DNA from: Alphaproteobacteria bacterium HGW-Alphaproteobacteria-1
GTDB taxonomy: Bacteria; Pseudomonadota; Alphaproteobacteria; Rhodobacterales; Rhodobacteraceae
Length of the DNA stretch: 64,000 nucleotides
Assembly: GCA_002842985.1 (NCBI GenBank)
Contig: PHEQ01000004.1
Span: 63,273 to 127,272 of the forward strand
Reading direction: 5' to 3'
Below, one piece after another: positions 8,821 through 17,096 of the stretch (the first letter of the stretch is position 1; every line of letters begins with the position of its first letter). Made by a program: the position numbers and the translations under genes. Under the pieces are notes generated by a model. It had not been told where the DNA came from. It worked only from the letters and a program-made list of their open reading frames with translations, and searched no databases.

Positions 8821-9749
8821 TTCCGCACCGCGCCAAAGGTGATCCCGCGCAGCAGGTGCTTGCGCAAAAGGATCGTGAACACCATCACCGGCAGCAGAAA
8901 GATCGTCGCCCCCGCCGCCACGGCGGGCCAGTCGCGCCCGCCCACACCGATGATCGTGGGGATGAACGGGGGCGCCGTCTGCGCCGTGCCGGAGGTCAGC
9001 AGCACCGCGAAGGCATATTCGTTCCACGCGAAGATCAGGCAGAAGATCGCGGTCGAGGCGATGCCCGTTGCCGCCTGCGGCAGCACCACCTTGCGAAACG
9101 CCTGAAACCGCGTGTAGCCGTCGATGAGCGCGGCCTCCTCATACTCGCGCGGGATCTCGTCGATGAACCCCTTGAGCAGCCAGACCGCCAGCGACAGGTT
9201 CACCGCCGTATAGAGCAGGATCATGCCCGCATGGGTGTCCGACAGGCCAAGCGAGCGGAACATCAGGAAAATCGGGATTGCCACGGCAATGGGTGGCATC
9301 ATCCGCGTCGAGAGGATGAAGAACATCAGATCATCCTTGAGCGGCACCCGGTAGCGCGAAAACGCATAGGCGGCAAGCGTGCCGAGGACGACCGACAGGA
9401 AGGTGGAGCCGAAGCCGATGATCACCGAATTGAGGAACCGCTCGCCATAGCGCGACGGGCCCGTGATCATCATGCCCTTGTCATGCACGATCCGCTCATA
9501 CCATGTCCCGGGCGCGGACACCTCGCCCGAGACCTGCCGCGTCTGCGTGGTGAAAAGGTTGACATAGCCCTCCAGCGACGGCTCGAAAAGAACCTTGGGC
9601 GGATAGGCGATGGCATCCGACGAGGTCTTGAACCCCGTCGCCATGATCCACAAAAGCGGCATCAGCGTGATCAGCGCATAGACCGCCACCAGCACGCCGG
9701 CGATCCACTTGAGGCGGGCCGACGGCCCGGTGACCGAGGCGGCGCTCAT
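8817..9749 (-). CDS. Polyol/sugar ABC transporter permease (MalG-like)
   Basis: 310 residues from ATG 9749 (MSAASVTGPSARLKWIAGV), overlapping the previous permease stop as ATGA. About six membrane segments; the EAA loop reads YEEAALIDGYTRFQAFRKVVLP, the ATPase contact motif of MalG-class permeases. A hydrophilic periplasmic stretch lies between the first two segments. It forms the membrane channel with the upstream permease. The upstream part of the open frame overlaps that permease and is not coding. Confidence 0.92.
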   Translation of the reverse strand: MSAASVTGPSARLKWIAGVLVAVYALITLMPLLWIMATGFKTSSDAIAYPPKVLFEPSLEGYVNLFTTQTRQVSGEVSAPGTWYERIVHDKGMMITGPSRYGERFLNSVIIGFGSTFLSVVLGTLAAYAFSRYRVPLKDDLMFFILSTRMMPPIAVAIPIFLMFRSLGLSDTHAGMILLYTAVNLSLAVWLLKGFIDEIPREYEEAALIDGYTRFQAFRKVVLPQAATGIASTAIFCLIFAWNEYAFAVLLTSGTAQTAPPFIPTIIGVGGRDWPAVAAGATIFLLPVMVFTILLRKHLLRGITFGAVRK

Positions 9750-10693
9750 CGTTCCTTCACCTTGTTCAGTGCCTTGACGTAGATCGAGGCGAGGCCGAAC
9801 ACCGTGACGAACAGGATCACCGCATAGGCCGAGGCATAGCCCGTGCGCCATTTCTCGAACGCCTCGCGCTTGAGGTTGATCGAGGTGAGTTCGGTGGTCG
9901 ATCCCGGCCCGCCGCCCGTGAGTTGCACGACCAGATCGAACATCTTGAAATTCTCGATGCCGCGAAACAGCACCGCCAGCATGAGAAACGGCAGCACCAT
10001 CGGCACGGTGATGGTCCAGAACTGCCGCCATTTCGACGCGCGGTCGCATTCGGCGGCCTCGTAGATGGAGTCCGGGATCGATCGCAGCCCGGCCAGACAG
10101 ATGAGCATGACAAAGGGCGTCCACATCCATGTGTCCACGATCACGATGGCCCACGGCGCCAGAGGCACATCCCCGATCATCGAAAAGCCGGTGGGATCAG
10201 CCCCCGAAACGAAGGCCACCACGTAATTGAACAGGCCGATCTGCGGCTGGTAAAGGAAGGTCCAGAAATTGCCCACCACGGCGGGCGACAGCATCATCGG
10301 CAGCACGATGACCGTGGTCCAGAAATTCGAGCCGCGAAACTTCGCGTTGATCAACCACGCAAGCGCAAACCCGATCAGCACCTGAAAGAACAGCGTCCAG
10401 AACAGGAAATGCGCCGTGGCCTGCATGGTCTGCCAGATTTCCGGGTCGCTCAGGATGCGCTCATAGTTGCGAAGCCCCACCCATTCGACATCGGCATTGG
10501 GCCGGTTGGCGCGGTAATTGGTAAAGCTGAGCCGGATCGTCCAGATCAGCGGAAAGATATTGATGGCCAGAAGCAGAAAGATCGTCGGCGCCACGAAGAG
10601 CCAAGCAATCGCCCGGTCCGAGAGACCGCGCACGCGGCGCGCGATCCCCGGCGGCGTGGCGCTTGCGGCACGATCCATCGCTGTCCCGGGCAT
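9746..10693 (-). CDS. Polyol/sugar ABC transporter permease (MalF-like)
   Basis: 315 residues from ATG 10693 (MPGTAMDRAASATPPGIARR); an ATG 24 bases further upstream lacks a ribosome site, whereas AAGGAC precedes 10693. Six membrane segments, with the EAA loop YEAAECDRASKWRQFWTITVP. It pairs with the next permease. A 10-bp-stem hairpin at 10724-10750 separates it from the binding-protein gene, which should lower its expression relative to the binding protein. Confidence 0.92.
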   Translation of the reverse strand: MPGTAMDRAASATPPGIARRVRGLSDRAIAWLFVAPTIFLLLAINIFPLIWTIRLSFTNYRANRPNADVEWVGLRNYERILSDPEIWQTMQATAHFLFWTLFFQVLIGFALAWLINAKFRGSNFWTTVIVLPMMLSPAVVGNFWTFLYQPQIGLFNYVVAFVSGADPTGFSMIGDVPLAPWAIVIVDTWMWTPFVMLICLAGLRSIPDSIYEAAECDRASKWRQFWTITVPMVLPFLMLAVLFRGIENFKMFDLVVQLTGGGPGSTTELTSINLKREAFEKWRTGYASAYAVILFVTVFGLASIYVKALNKVKER

Positions 10694-10723
10694 GAGACCC
10701 CGTCCTTCTGGTTGCATGGGAAA

Positions 10724-10750
10724 CGGGCCGCCGCGCGTGACGGCGGCCCG
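10724..10750 (-). terminator. Hairpin between binding-protein and permease genes (attenuator/terminator)
   Basis: Perfect 10-bp stem CGGGCCGCCG (10724-10733) and CGGCGGCCCG (10741-10750) with a 7-base loop. On the minus-strand transcript it is followed by TTTCCC. It lies 8 bases after the binding-protein stop and 30 bases before the permease start, so it probably ends or protects most transcripts after the binding-protein gene. Confidence 0.7.
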
Positions 10751-10758
10751 AAGACGGC

Positions 10759-12081
10759 TCAGAGCTTGCCGTCGTCCTCGAACGTCTCGGTCCAGTCCTC
10801 GACCAGCGCATCAAGCGCCTCCTGCGCCGTGCCCTCACCCGCAATCACGTAGCGGTGGACGCGGTTTTGCATCGCCAGCAGCAGTTCGGCATAGGTGGGC
10901 TCTGCCCAGAAATCCTTGACGATGGCCATGGAATCAAGGAACGCCTGCGCATAGGGCTGGCTCTCGGCGAAGCCGGGGGCGTCAACCACCGCTTGCAAGG
11001 CAGGCGCGCCGCCCATGTCCCACCAGCGCTGTTGCACCTCGGGTTGCGCGAACCACTTGATATATTCAAGCGCGGCTTCCTGATTGTCGGAATAGGACAC
11101 AACCGAGATCCCCTGCCCGCCCAGTTGCGCGAACTGCCCTGCGGGGCCGGCGGGGTTGGGGAAATAGCCCGAACGGTCGCCACCCACATTGGGATCGGCA
11201 TTCACCCCCGGCCAGATGAAGGCGAAATTCATCTGAAGCGCGGCCTGACCGGATTTGAAGGCGTCGATCGTCTCGGACATATACCAGTCCGACGATCCCG
11301 GCGGCGTGCAGCAATCGTAAAGCGCCTTGTAGAATTCCAGCCCCTCGACGGCACCGGGCGAATTGACGAACCCCGGCATGTCATAGGGCTTTTCCGGGTT
11401 CTCATAGAGAAAACCGTGATTATAGAGCGCGTTGGTCACGCCCATGGTGATCCCCTCCGAGCCACGCTCGGTATAGATCGCGGCGCCGTAAACCGTGGTG
11501 CCGTCGATCTCGCGGCCCTGGAAAAACTCGGCGATGTCCTTCAACTCGGCCAGCGTCTCTGGCACGCGCAGGTCACGGCCGTATCTCTGCTTGTATTCGG
11601 CCTGCAACTCGGGCCGCTCGAACCAGTCGCGGCGATAGGTCCAGCCGACCACGTCGGCATAGGCAGGCAGCGCCCAGTAGTTCGGCGTCCCCTTGGGCCA
11701 TTCGGCATAGCCGGTCACGGTGGCGGGGATGAAATCGGCCATGTCGATGCCATTGGCGTCAAAAAAGTCGTTCATCTTGACGTAATGGCCGGCCTCGGCG
11801 CCCAGTCCGATCCACTGGCTGTCACCGATCATCAGGTCACACAGCTTGCCGCGCGAATTGAGCTCGTTGAGCATCCGGTCGGCGAAATTGGGCCAGGGCA
11901 CGAATTCGAAGTTCATCGTGTGGCCGGACTGTGCCTCGAAATCCTTGCTGAGTTCCACCAGCGCGTTGGCCGGGTCCCAGGCGGCCCAGCACAGCGTGAG
12001 ATTGGCCGCGCGCGCCTCGCCCGTGGCAAGGCCGGTCGCGGCGGCAAAAGCTGCGCCTGCCAGAAGAGCGGTTTTCTTCAT
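10759..12081 (-). CDS. Polyol/sugar ABC transporter substrate-binding protein
   Basis: 440 residues from ATG 12081, preceded by GAGGAGGAACCCC. A Sec signal peptide (MKKTALLAGAAFAAATGLAT, cleavage near EARA-AN) marks a periplasmic family 1 solute-binding protein. The mature part opens LTLCWAAWDPANALVELS. It is first in the transport operon, directly after a promoter with an operator-like palindrome. Family 1 proteins bind oligosaccharides, sugars or polyols; ligand identity cannot be read from sequence. The DUF2160-like protein and the dihydroxyacetone-kinase-type kinase favour a C3-C4 polyol or ketose. Confidence 0.9.
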   Translation of the reverse strand: MKKTALLAGAAFAAATGLATGEARAANLTLCWAAWDPANALVELSKDFEAQSGHTMNFEFVPWPNFADRMLNELNSRGKLCDLMIGDSQWIGLGAEAGHYVKMNDFFDANGIDMADFIPATVTGYAEWPKGTPNYWALPAYADVVGWTYRRDWFERPELQAEYKQRYGRDLRVPETLAELKDIAEFFQGREIDGTTVYGAAIYTERGSEGITMGVTNALYNHGFLYENPEKPYDMPGFVNSPGAVEGLEFYKALYDCCTPPGSSDWYMSETIDAFKSGQAALQMNFAFIWPGVNADPNVGGDRSGYFPNPAGPAGQFAQLGGQGISVVSYSDNQEAALEYIKWFAQPEVQQRWWDMGGAPALQAVVDAPGFAESQPYAQAFLDSMAIVKDFWAEPTYAELLLAMQNRVHRYVIAGEGTAQEALDALVEDWTETFEDDGKL

Positions 12082-12163
12082 GGGGTTCCTCCTCCCGTGT
12101 CGGAAATGCGCCCTGTCAACGGCGCAGCACACCGCCGATTGAGTCTCGGGGTGTCGTTAGATT

Positions 12164-12191
12164 GGTATATGAGGAACGTGCCTCAAATCAA
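12164..12191 (-). promoter_or_regulatory. Promoter of the polyol ABC operon with an operator-like palindrome as spacer
   Basis: On the minus strand TTGATT (12191-12186) and TATACC (12169-12164) are separated by exactly 16 bases, and these 16 bases are the palindrome TGAGG-N6-CCTCA (12185-12170). A repressor bound there would cover the promoter. The LacI-family gene immediately upstream is the natural candidate. The promoter match is moderate, the palindrome is exact in its 5-bp arms. Confidence 0.6.
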
Positions 12192-12234
12192 CAAAATAAT
12201 CCACTCACCCCGCGCCCCTGCGCGCCAGAACGTC

Positions 12235-13257
12235 TTAACTTATGTTTTCACGTAGAATTATCTCGATGCGCACGCGCTCTTGTGCCTCGTAGATCGACAG
12301 CCCGTCGCAGAGCGCGCGCAACACCCGCAGCGCGCTGCGCGCCAGATGACCCACGTTCTGCGCGATCACGGCCGCCAGCGCCCCCTCGCGCAGCGCGGAT
12401 TCGGTTGTGGGGGTCAACTCATGGGCGATACTGACCAGATCGCCGATGCGCCCGCTCTCGCGCAGCGCGTCCAGAAGCGCGGTATTGCCCGACCCCATCG
12501 AATAGACACCCACGACGTCGCGCCGCGCCAGCACCTCGGTCACGACGGCGCTCATCCGGGCCGGATCGTCGAAGGATTCCACCGAAGGCAGCACCCTCAG
12601 CCCCGCAAACTCGCCCGAGATCACCGCGTCGAACCCCAGCCGCCGCTCAAGGCTGTCGCGCGCGCGCATGGAGTTGGAAACCACCAGAACCTCGCCCGGA
12701 CGGCGCACGAAACGCCCCATCAAAAGCCCCGCCGTGCGCCCTGCGGCCACACTGTTGGTGCCGATGAAATGGTCGCGCCGCGAATTGGGCAGGTCCGACA
12801 CCAGAGCCACCACCGCCACCCCCGCCGCCTTCAATCGCGCCACGGCGTCGCGCACCTGCGGCGTTTCGGGCACCATGAGGGCCACCCCGTCAAGCGTTTC
12901 GACGGCAAGCTGTCTCAGGCGGCGAACGATGGCGTGCGGGTCGCGCAACGGCACGCGCACGATCTCGATGGCGGTTCGATCCGAGATCTGCGCCGCATGT
13001 GCCTCGTCCAGCGCGGCGCAGAGGCTTGCCGCGAACTGGTTCGGCCCCTCGGGCAGGACAAAGACGAACCGATAGAGCCGCTTGCGCGCAAGATTGGCGG
13101 CATAGGTGTCACGCACGTAACCCAGCCGCACCACCGCGTCCTGAACCTTGGCGATGGTCTTGTCCCGCACGCCGGGCCGCGCATTCAGCACCCGGTCCAC
13201 GGTGGCAAGGCTTACCCCTGCCTCTTTCGCGATATCATGGACGGTGGGGCGGTTCAC
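12235..13257 (-). CDS. LacI family transcriptional regulator
   Basis: 340 residues from GTG 13257 (read as MNRPTVHDIAKEAGVSLATV), chosen because AAAGGAGAGG lies just upstream and because LacI proteins start at this point. The N-terminal helix-turn-helix and hinge (ATVDRVLNARPGVRDKT) are followed by a periplasmic-binding-protein-like sensor domain. It is encoded immediately upstream of, and on the same strand as, the polyol ABC operon, and 12170-12185 is a likely operator. Effector is probably the transported polyol or its phosphorylated product. An antisense frame over this gene is a shadow. Confidence 0.9.
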   Translation of the reverse strand: MNRPTVHDIAKEAGVSLATVDRVLNARPGVRDKTIAKVQDAVVRLGYVRDTYAANLARKRLYRFVFVLPEGPNQFAASLCAALDEAHAAQISDRTAIEIVRVPLRDPHAIVRRLRQLAVETLDGVALMVPETPQVRDAVARLKAAGVAVVALVSDLPNSRRDHFIGTNSVAAGRTAGLLMGRFVRRPGEVLVVSNSMRARDSLERRLGFDAVISGEFAGLRVLPSVESFDDPARMSAVVTEVLARRDVVGVYSMGSGNTALLDALRESGRIGDLVSIAHELTPTTESALREGALAAVIAQNVGHLARSALRVLRALCDGLSIYEAQERVRIEIILRENIS

Positions 13258-13342
13258 GGGCCTCTCCTTTGGCGGAAAGGATACGTTGCGCGCGCGACAA
13301 GCGTCAACAGAGCCCGCATGGCGCGGCACGGTCACGCCGCGG

Positions 13343-13374
13343 GTGCTGGCCGCGCCGTTCCGCGCGGCCAGCAC
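13343..13374. terminator. Long GC-rich perfect hairpin between phoB and lacI
   Basis: A 13-bp perfect stem, GTGCTGGCCGCGC (13343-13355) with GCGCGGCCAGCAC (13362-13374), closes a 6-base loop. No U-run follows on either strand. It lies 165 bases beyond the phoB stop and about 85 bases before lacI on the same strand, so it probably ends read-through from the pst-pho operon or stabilises its 3' end. Confidence 0.5.
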
Positions 13375-13538
13375 GAGGCGGCCTGCGCAATGGGCACGAG
13401 CCGCTTTTGCTGCTGGCGCTCATCCATATGGCGATTGCGGGGCTTCTGGCATTGATCTTCAAGCGGCTAGAACAGCGTTTCAATCGCGGCATGATCGGAT
13501 GATGTCCGTTCCCGGCGCGCACCGGCGCGGGATCGCCA

Positions 13539-14228
13539 CTATCCCAGGGCATACCCCGCCCCGCGCACCGTGCGCAGCGGATCATCACCGCCATGCTGGC
13601 ACAATGCCTTCCTGAGCCGCCCGATATGCACGTCCACGGTGCGCGTATCGACATAGATATCGCGCCCCCAGACCCGGTCGAGCAATTGCTCGCGCGACCA
13701 GACGCGCCCCGGCTTTTCCATGAAGGTCGAAAGCAGGCGAAACTCGGTCGGGCCCAGCTTGAGCGGCTTCTCGGCGCGCGTCACCCGATAGGTTTCGGAA
13801 TCGAGAACGATATCCCTGTATTCCAGCCGCTCGCCCACGCTGGCGGGCCGGGTGCGGCGCAGTTGCGCGCGCACCCGCGCCATGAGTTCGACCAGCGAAT
13901 AGGGCTTGATGACATAGTCATCGGCGCCGGTTTCCAGCCCGCGCACGCGGTCCACCTCTTCGGAGCGGGCCGAGAGCATGATGATCGGTATGCCACGCGT
14001 CTCCGAGCGGGTCTTGAGCTGGCGGCAGACCTCGATCCCCGAGACATTGGGCATCATCCAGTCAAGCACGATGATGTCGGGCGGCATCTCGGCCACCATC
14101 ATCAGCGCTTCCTCACCATTGCTGGCGGTGAGCACGCGAAATCCGTCAGCCTCGAGATTATAGCCAAGCACTTCCCGCTGGGCGGGTTCGTCCTCGACCA
14201 GAAGCACGGTGGGTTGATCGGCTGGCAT
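13539..14228 (-). CDS. phoB: Phosphate regulon response regulator PhoB
   Basis: 229 residues. The receiver domain has the acidic pair VEDE, phospho-acceptor Asp56 in VLDWMMP and KPYS near residue 109; the OmpR-type winged helix follows (RTVDVHIGRLRKAL). Length and sequence fit PhoB closely. It is the last gene of pstSCAB-phoU-phoB, an order usual in alphaproteobacteria. When phosphorylated it should activate the PHO box upstream of pstS, including its own operon. The kinase gene phoR is not in the window. Confidence 0.96.
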   Translation of the reverse strand: MPADQPTVLLVEDEPAQREVLGYNLEADGFRVLTASNGEEALMMVAEMPPDIIVLDWMMPNVSGIEVCRQLKTRSETRGIPIIMLSARSEEVDRVRGLETGADDYVIKPYSLVELMARVRAQLRRTRPASVGERLEYRDIVLDSETYRVTRAEKPLKLGPTEFRLLSTFMEKPGRVWSREQLLDRVWGRDIYVDTRTVDVHIGRLRKALCQHGGDDPLRTVRGAGYALG

Positions 14229-14244
14229 TGGGTATGTCTTTCGT

Positions 14245-14964
14245 TCAGGCGGGCGCGATGGAGGGGTCGGTCGAGGTCTTGTCGCCCTTGGGGCGCGGTT
14301 CCTCGGGCATCTTGCCCGTCACGAGATATATCACCTGTTCGGCGATGGAGGTCACCAGATCGCCCATCCGCTCGGTGTTCTTGGCGATGAAATGCAAGTG
14401 CATGCAAGCCGTGATGTTGCGCGGGTCTTCCATCATGAAGGTCAGGAATTCGCGGAAGATGGCGTTATACATCTGGTCCACGTCCTGATCGCGGTTGATC
14501 ACCTCATGGGCCAGATCGGCGTCGCGCTGGATATAGGCGTCAAGCACGTCCTTGAGCATCTCTTCCACCTCGCGCGCCATGCGCCGCAGCGCCGCCGGAG
14601 AGCCGTTGACCGGCGCCATGCTCGACAGCACCGAGGTGCGCTTGGCGATGTTCTTGGCATAGTCGCCGATCCGCTCGAGGCTGGCGGAAATCTTGATCAC
14701 GGTCAGCACGAGGCGCAGATCGCTTGCCGTGGGCGACCGGAGCGCCAGCACGCGGGCGGCTTCTTCGTTGATCTGCTCTTCAAGCGCATCAATCGCCTTG
14801 TCGCGGCCGCGCACCTCTTCGGCCAGTTCCTCGTCGCGGGTCTCGAGCGAGCGCGCGGCATCGGCGATGGCGCGTTCGACCATGCCGCCCATCTTCATGA
14901 TCTGCGCCTGGATCGTCTCAAGGTCCCTGTCGAAGGAGGAAACGATATGCTGTTCGTTGGTCAT
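14245..14964 (-). CDS. phoU: Phosphate signalling protein PhoU
   Basis: 239 residues from ATG 14964 (MTNEQHIVSSFDRDLETIQ), preceded by GAGGACC. Two PhoU repeats of three-helix bundles are visible, each with the metal-binding acidic pattern (EERIGDYAKNIAKR near 100, NTERMGDLVTSIAEQ near 205). PhoU passes the state of the Pst transporter to the sensor kinase and restrains PhoB when phosphate is plentiful. It lies between pstB (14 bases) and phoB (16 bases). Confidence 0.96.
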   Translation of the reverse strand: MTNEQHIVSSFDRDLETIQAQIMKMGGMVERAIADAARSLETRDEELAEEVRGRDKAIDALEEQINEEAARVLALRSPTASDLRLVLTVIKISASLERIGDYAKNIAKRTSVLSSMAPVNGSPAALRRMAREVEEMLKDVLDAYIQRDADLAHEVINRDQDVDQMYNAIFREFLTFMMEDPRNITACMHLHFIAKNTERMGDLVTSIAEQVIYLVTGKMPEEPRPKGDKTSTDPSIAPA

Positions 14965-14978
14965 GTCTGGTCCTCGCC

Positions 14979-15776
14979 TCAACCGATGCGCCCGGTGATG
15001 TAGCTTTCGGTGCGCGGGTCCTTGGGATTGGTGAAAATCTGCCCGGTCTCGCCGAATTCAACGAGATCGCCGAGATGGAAGAACGCGGTTTTCTGGCTGA
15101 CGCGCGCGGCCTGCTGCATCGAGTGGGTCACGATCACCACCGAATAGCTTTGCCGCAATTCGTCGATCAGCTCCTCGACCTGCGCGGTGGCGATCGGGTC
15201 GAGCGCGGAACACGGCTCGTCCATCAGCAGCACTTCGGGCCCGGTGGCCACCGCGCGCGCAATGCAAAGACGCTGCTGCTGGCCGCCCGAGAGGCCGGTG
15301 CCCGGCTCGTTCAGCCGGTCCTTGGCCTCGGTCCAGAGAGCGGCGCGGCGCAGCGATTTCTCGACGATCACGTCAAGATCGGCCTTGGTGCGGGCAAGCC
15401 CATGAATCCGCGGGCCGTAGGCCACGTTGTCATAGATCGACTTGGGGAACGGGTTCGGCTTCTGGAACACCATACCCACTTTGGCGCGCAATTGGACCGG
15501 GTCGATGCGTTTGTCATAAATGTCGGCCCCGTCGAGCGTGATCTTGCCGGTCACGCGGCAGATGTCGATGGTGTCGTTCATGCGGTTGAGACAGCGCAGG
15601 AAGGTCGATTTGCCACACCCCGACGGGCCGATGAAGGCGGTCACGGTCTTGTCGAGGATATCGACATCCACACCCTTGATGGCCTCGGTCTCGCCGTAGA
15701 ACACGTGCACGTCGCGGGCCGAGAATTTCACTGTGCTGTTGTCCACCGTTCTCTCCAGTGTGGGCGTATCATACAT
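14979..15776 (-). CDS. pstB: Phosphate ABC transporter ATP-binding protein PstB
   Basis: 265 residues from ATG 15776 ([20 protein letters not shown]), with GAGAGGACAG upstream. Walker [20 protein letters not shown], signature [15 protein letters not shown], Walker [13 protein letters not shown] and H-loop [10 protein letters not shown] are those of PstB. A longer frame upstream overlaps pstA and is not used. It provides ATP hydrolysis for PstCA-mediated high-affinity phosphate import. Confidence 0.97.
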   Translation of the reverse strand: MYDTPTLERTVDNSTVKFSARDVHVFYGETEAIKGVDVDILDKTVTAFIGPSGCGKSTFLRCLNRMNDTIDICRVTGKITLDGADIYDKRIDPVQLRAKVGMVFQKPNPFPKSIYDNVAYGPRIHGLARTKADLDVIVEKSLRRAALWTEAKDRLNEPGTGLSGGQQQRLCIARAVATGPEVLLMDEPCSALDPIATAQVEELIDELRQSYSVVIVTHSMQQAARVSQKTAFFHLGDLVEFGETGQIFTNPKDPRTESYITGRIG

Positions 15777-15799
15777 CGAGCTGTCCTCTCGGGTCCGGG

Positions 15800-17083
15800 T
15801 TACCATTTGCGCTCGAACTTGCTGCGCAGGTAGATGGCGACGGCGTTCATCGTGATCAGGAAGGTCAGCAGCACCAGGATAGCAGCGGATGTGCGGCTGA
15901 CAAACCCGCGTTCGGGACTGTCGGCCCAGATGAAGATCTGGGTTGGCAGCGCGGTGGCGCTGTCGAAGGGCGAGCTTGGCGCCGAGGTGATGAAGGCATT
16001 CATCCCGATAAGCAGGAGCGGTGCGGTCTCGCCCAGGGCCTGCGCCAGCCCTATGATCGTGCCGGTGAGGATGCCGGGCATGGCGAGCGGCAGCACATGG
16101 CCGAACACCACCTGATGCTTGGACGCCCCCACACCGAGCGCCGCCTCGCGGATCGACGGCGGCACCGCCTTCAAGGCCGCGCGCGTGGCGATGATGATCG
16201 TCGGCATGGTCATCAACGCAAGCGTCATGCCCCCCACGATGGGCGCCGAGCGTGGCATTCCGAACCAGCCGATGAACACCGCCAGCGCCAGCAGGCCGAA
16301 CACGACCGAGGGCACGGCGGCAAGATTGTTGATGTTGACCTCGATAAGGTCGCTCCACCTGTTCTTGGGCGCGAATTCCTCAAGGTAGATTGCCGCACCG
16401 ATCCCGAGAGGGAAAGAAATCAGGAAACACACCAGCAGCGCCCAGAACGACCCCACCAGCGCGCCCTTGAGGCCCGCAAGCTCGGGAAACCGCGAATCGG
16501 CATTGGTGATGAGGCCCCAGTTCACCGGCTGGCTGATCTTGCCCGCCGCGTCGAGCGCGTCGAACCAGCCGATTTCGCGGTCGTTGACCCGGCGTTGTGC
16601 CTCGGGGGTCTCGCGCTTCACGAGATCCTTGGCCAACTGGTCGAACGGGTCCGAGACGGGCACCGTGAGCGTGACCGTCTGACCGACAAGCGAATGATCC
16701 GCCGCCACCATGTCGCGCAACGCAAACTGCGCCCCGTTGGAAAAGATGTTCTGGAGACTGCGCAACTCGGCGCGCTCGGTCACCTCGGGAAACTCCTTCT
16801 GGAGGCTCGCCAGAAGCACCTCGCGGAAGCCGCCGCGCGGCAGTTTCTCGACGGATACCTCGTCGGGATCGACAAAGACCTCGACGGTGATATGGGTCTG
16901 GGTAAAGGCCTTGTAGCCCGTCGAGACCAGCGACGCGATGAGGATGAACAGCATCAGCGCGGCAAAGCTGATCGCCGCAAGGCCAAGGCCCTGAACGATC
17001 ACCTGCTTGCGGTTGCGCCGCCTGACGAGGGCAGAGCCGGAGGAGCCTGCGAAAGGCGCGTCCTGTGCGGAAAGGTCGGTCAT
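15800..17083 (-). CDS. pstA: Phosphate ABC transporter permease PstA with N-terminal extension
   Basis: 427 residues, well above the roughly 296 of enterobacterial PstA. After the first membrane segment (about 30-55) comes a periplasmic insert of some 150 residues, the DUF3333-type extension known from alphaproteobacterial PstA. The remaining membrane segments and the EAA-type loop [20 protein letters not shown] are standard. It pairs with PstC, whose gene ends 13 bases upstream. The role of the insert is unknown; it may touch PstS or sense the periplasm. Confidence 0.95.
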   Translation of the reverse strand: MTDLSAQDAPFAGSSGSALVRRRNRKQVIVQGLGLAAISFAALMLFILIASLVSTGYKAFTQTHITVEVFVDPDEVSVEKLPRGGFREVLLASLQKEFPEVTERAELRSLQNIFSNGAQFALRDMVAADHSLVGQTVTLTVPVSDPFDQLAKDLVKRETPEAQRRVNDREIGWFDALDAAGKISQPVNWGLITNADSRFPELAGLKGALVGSFWALLVCFLISFPLGIGAAIYLEEFAPKNRWSDLIEVNINNLAAVPSVVFGLLALAVFIGWFGMPRSAPIVGGMTLALMTMPTIIIATRAALKAVPPSIREAALGVGASKHQVVFGHVLPLAMPGILTGTIIGLAQALGETAPLLLIGMNAFITSAPSSPFDSATALPTQIFIWADSPERGFVSRTSAAILVLLTFLITMNAVAIYLRSKFERKW

Positions 17084-17096
17084 GGGCCTGTCATCC

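Noticed and set aside
10855..13455. Long plus-strand frames opposite the binding-protein and lacI genes (about 390-470 codons)
   Set aside because: They mirror the codon bias of the minus-strand genes in a GC-rich genome, have Arg/His-rich composition and no motif or ribosome site.
13389..13502. Short plus-strand membrane-like frame as a real gene
   Set aside because: No ATG or GTG with a ribosome site at its beginning; kept only as a possible remnant in the findings.
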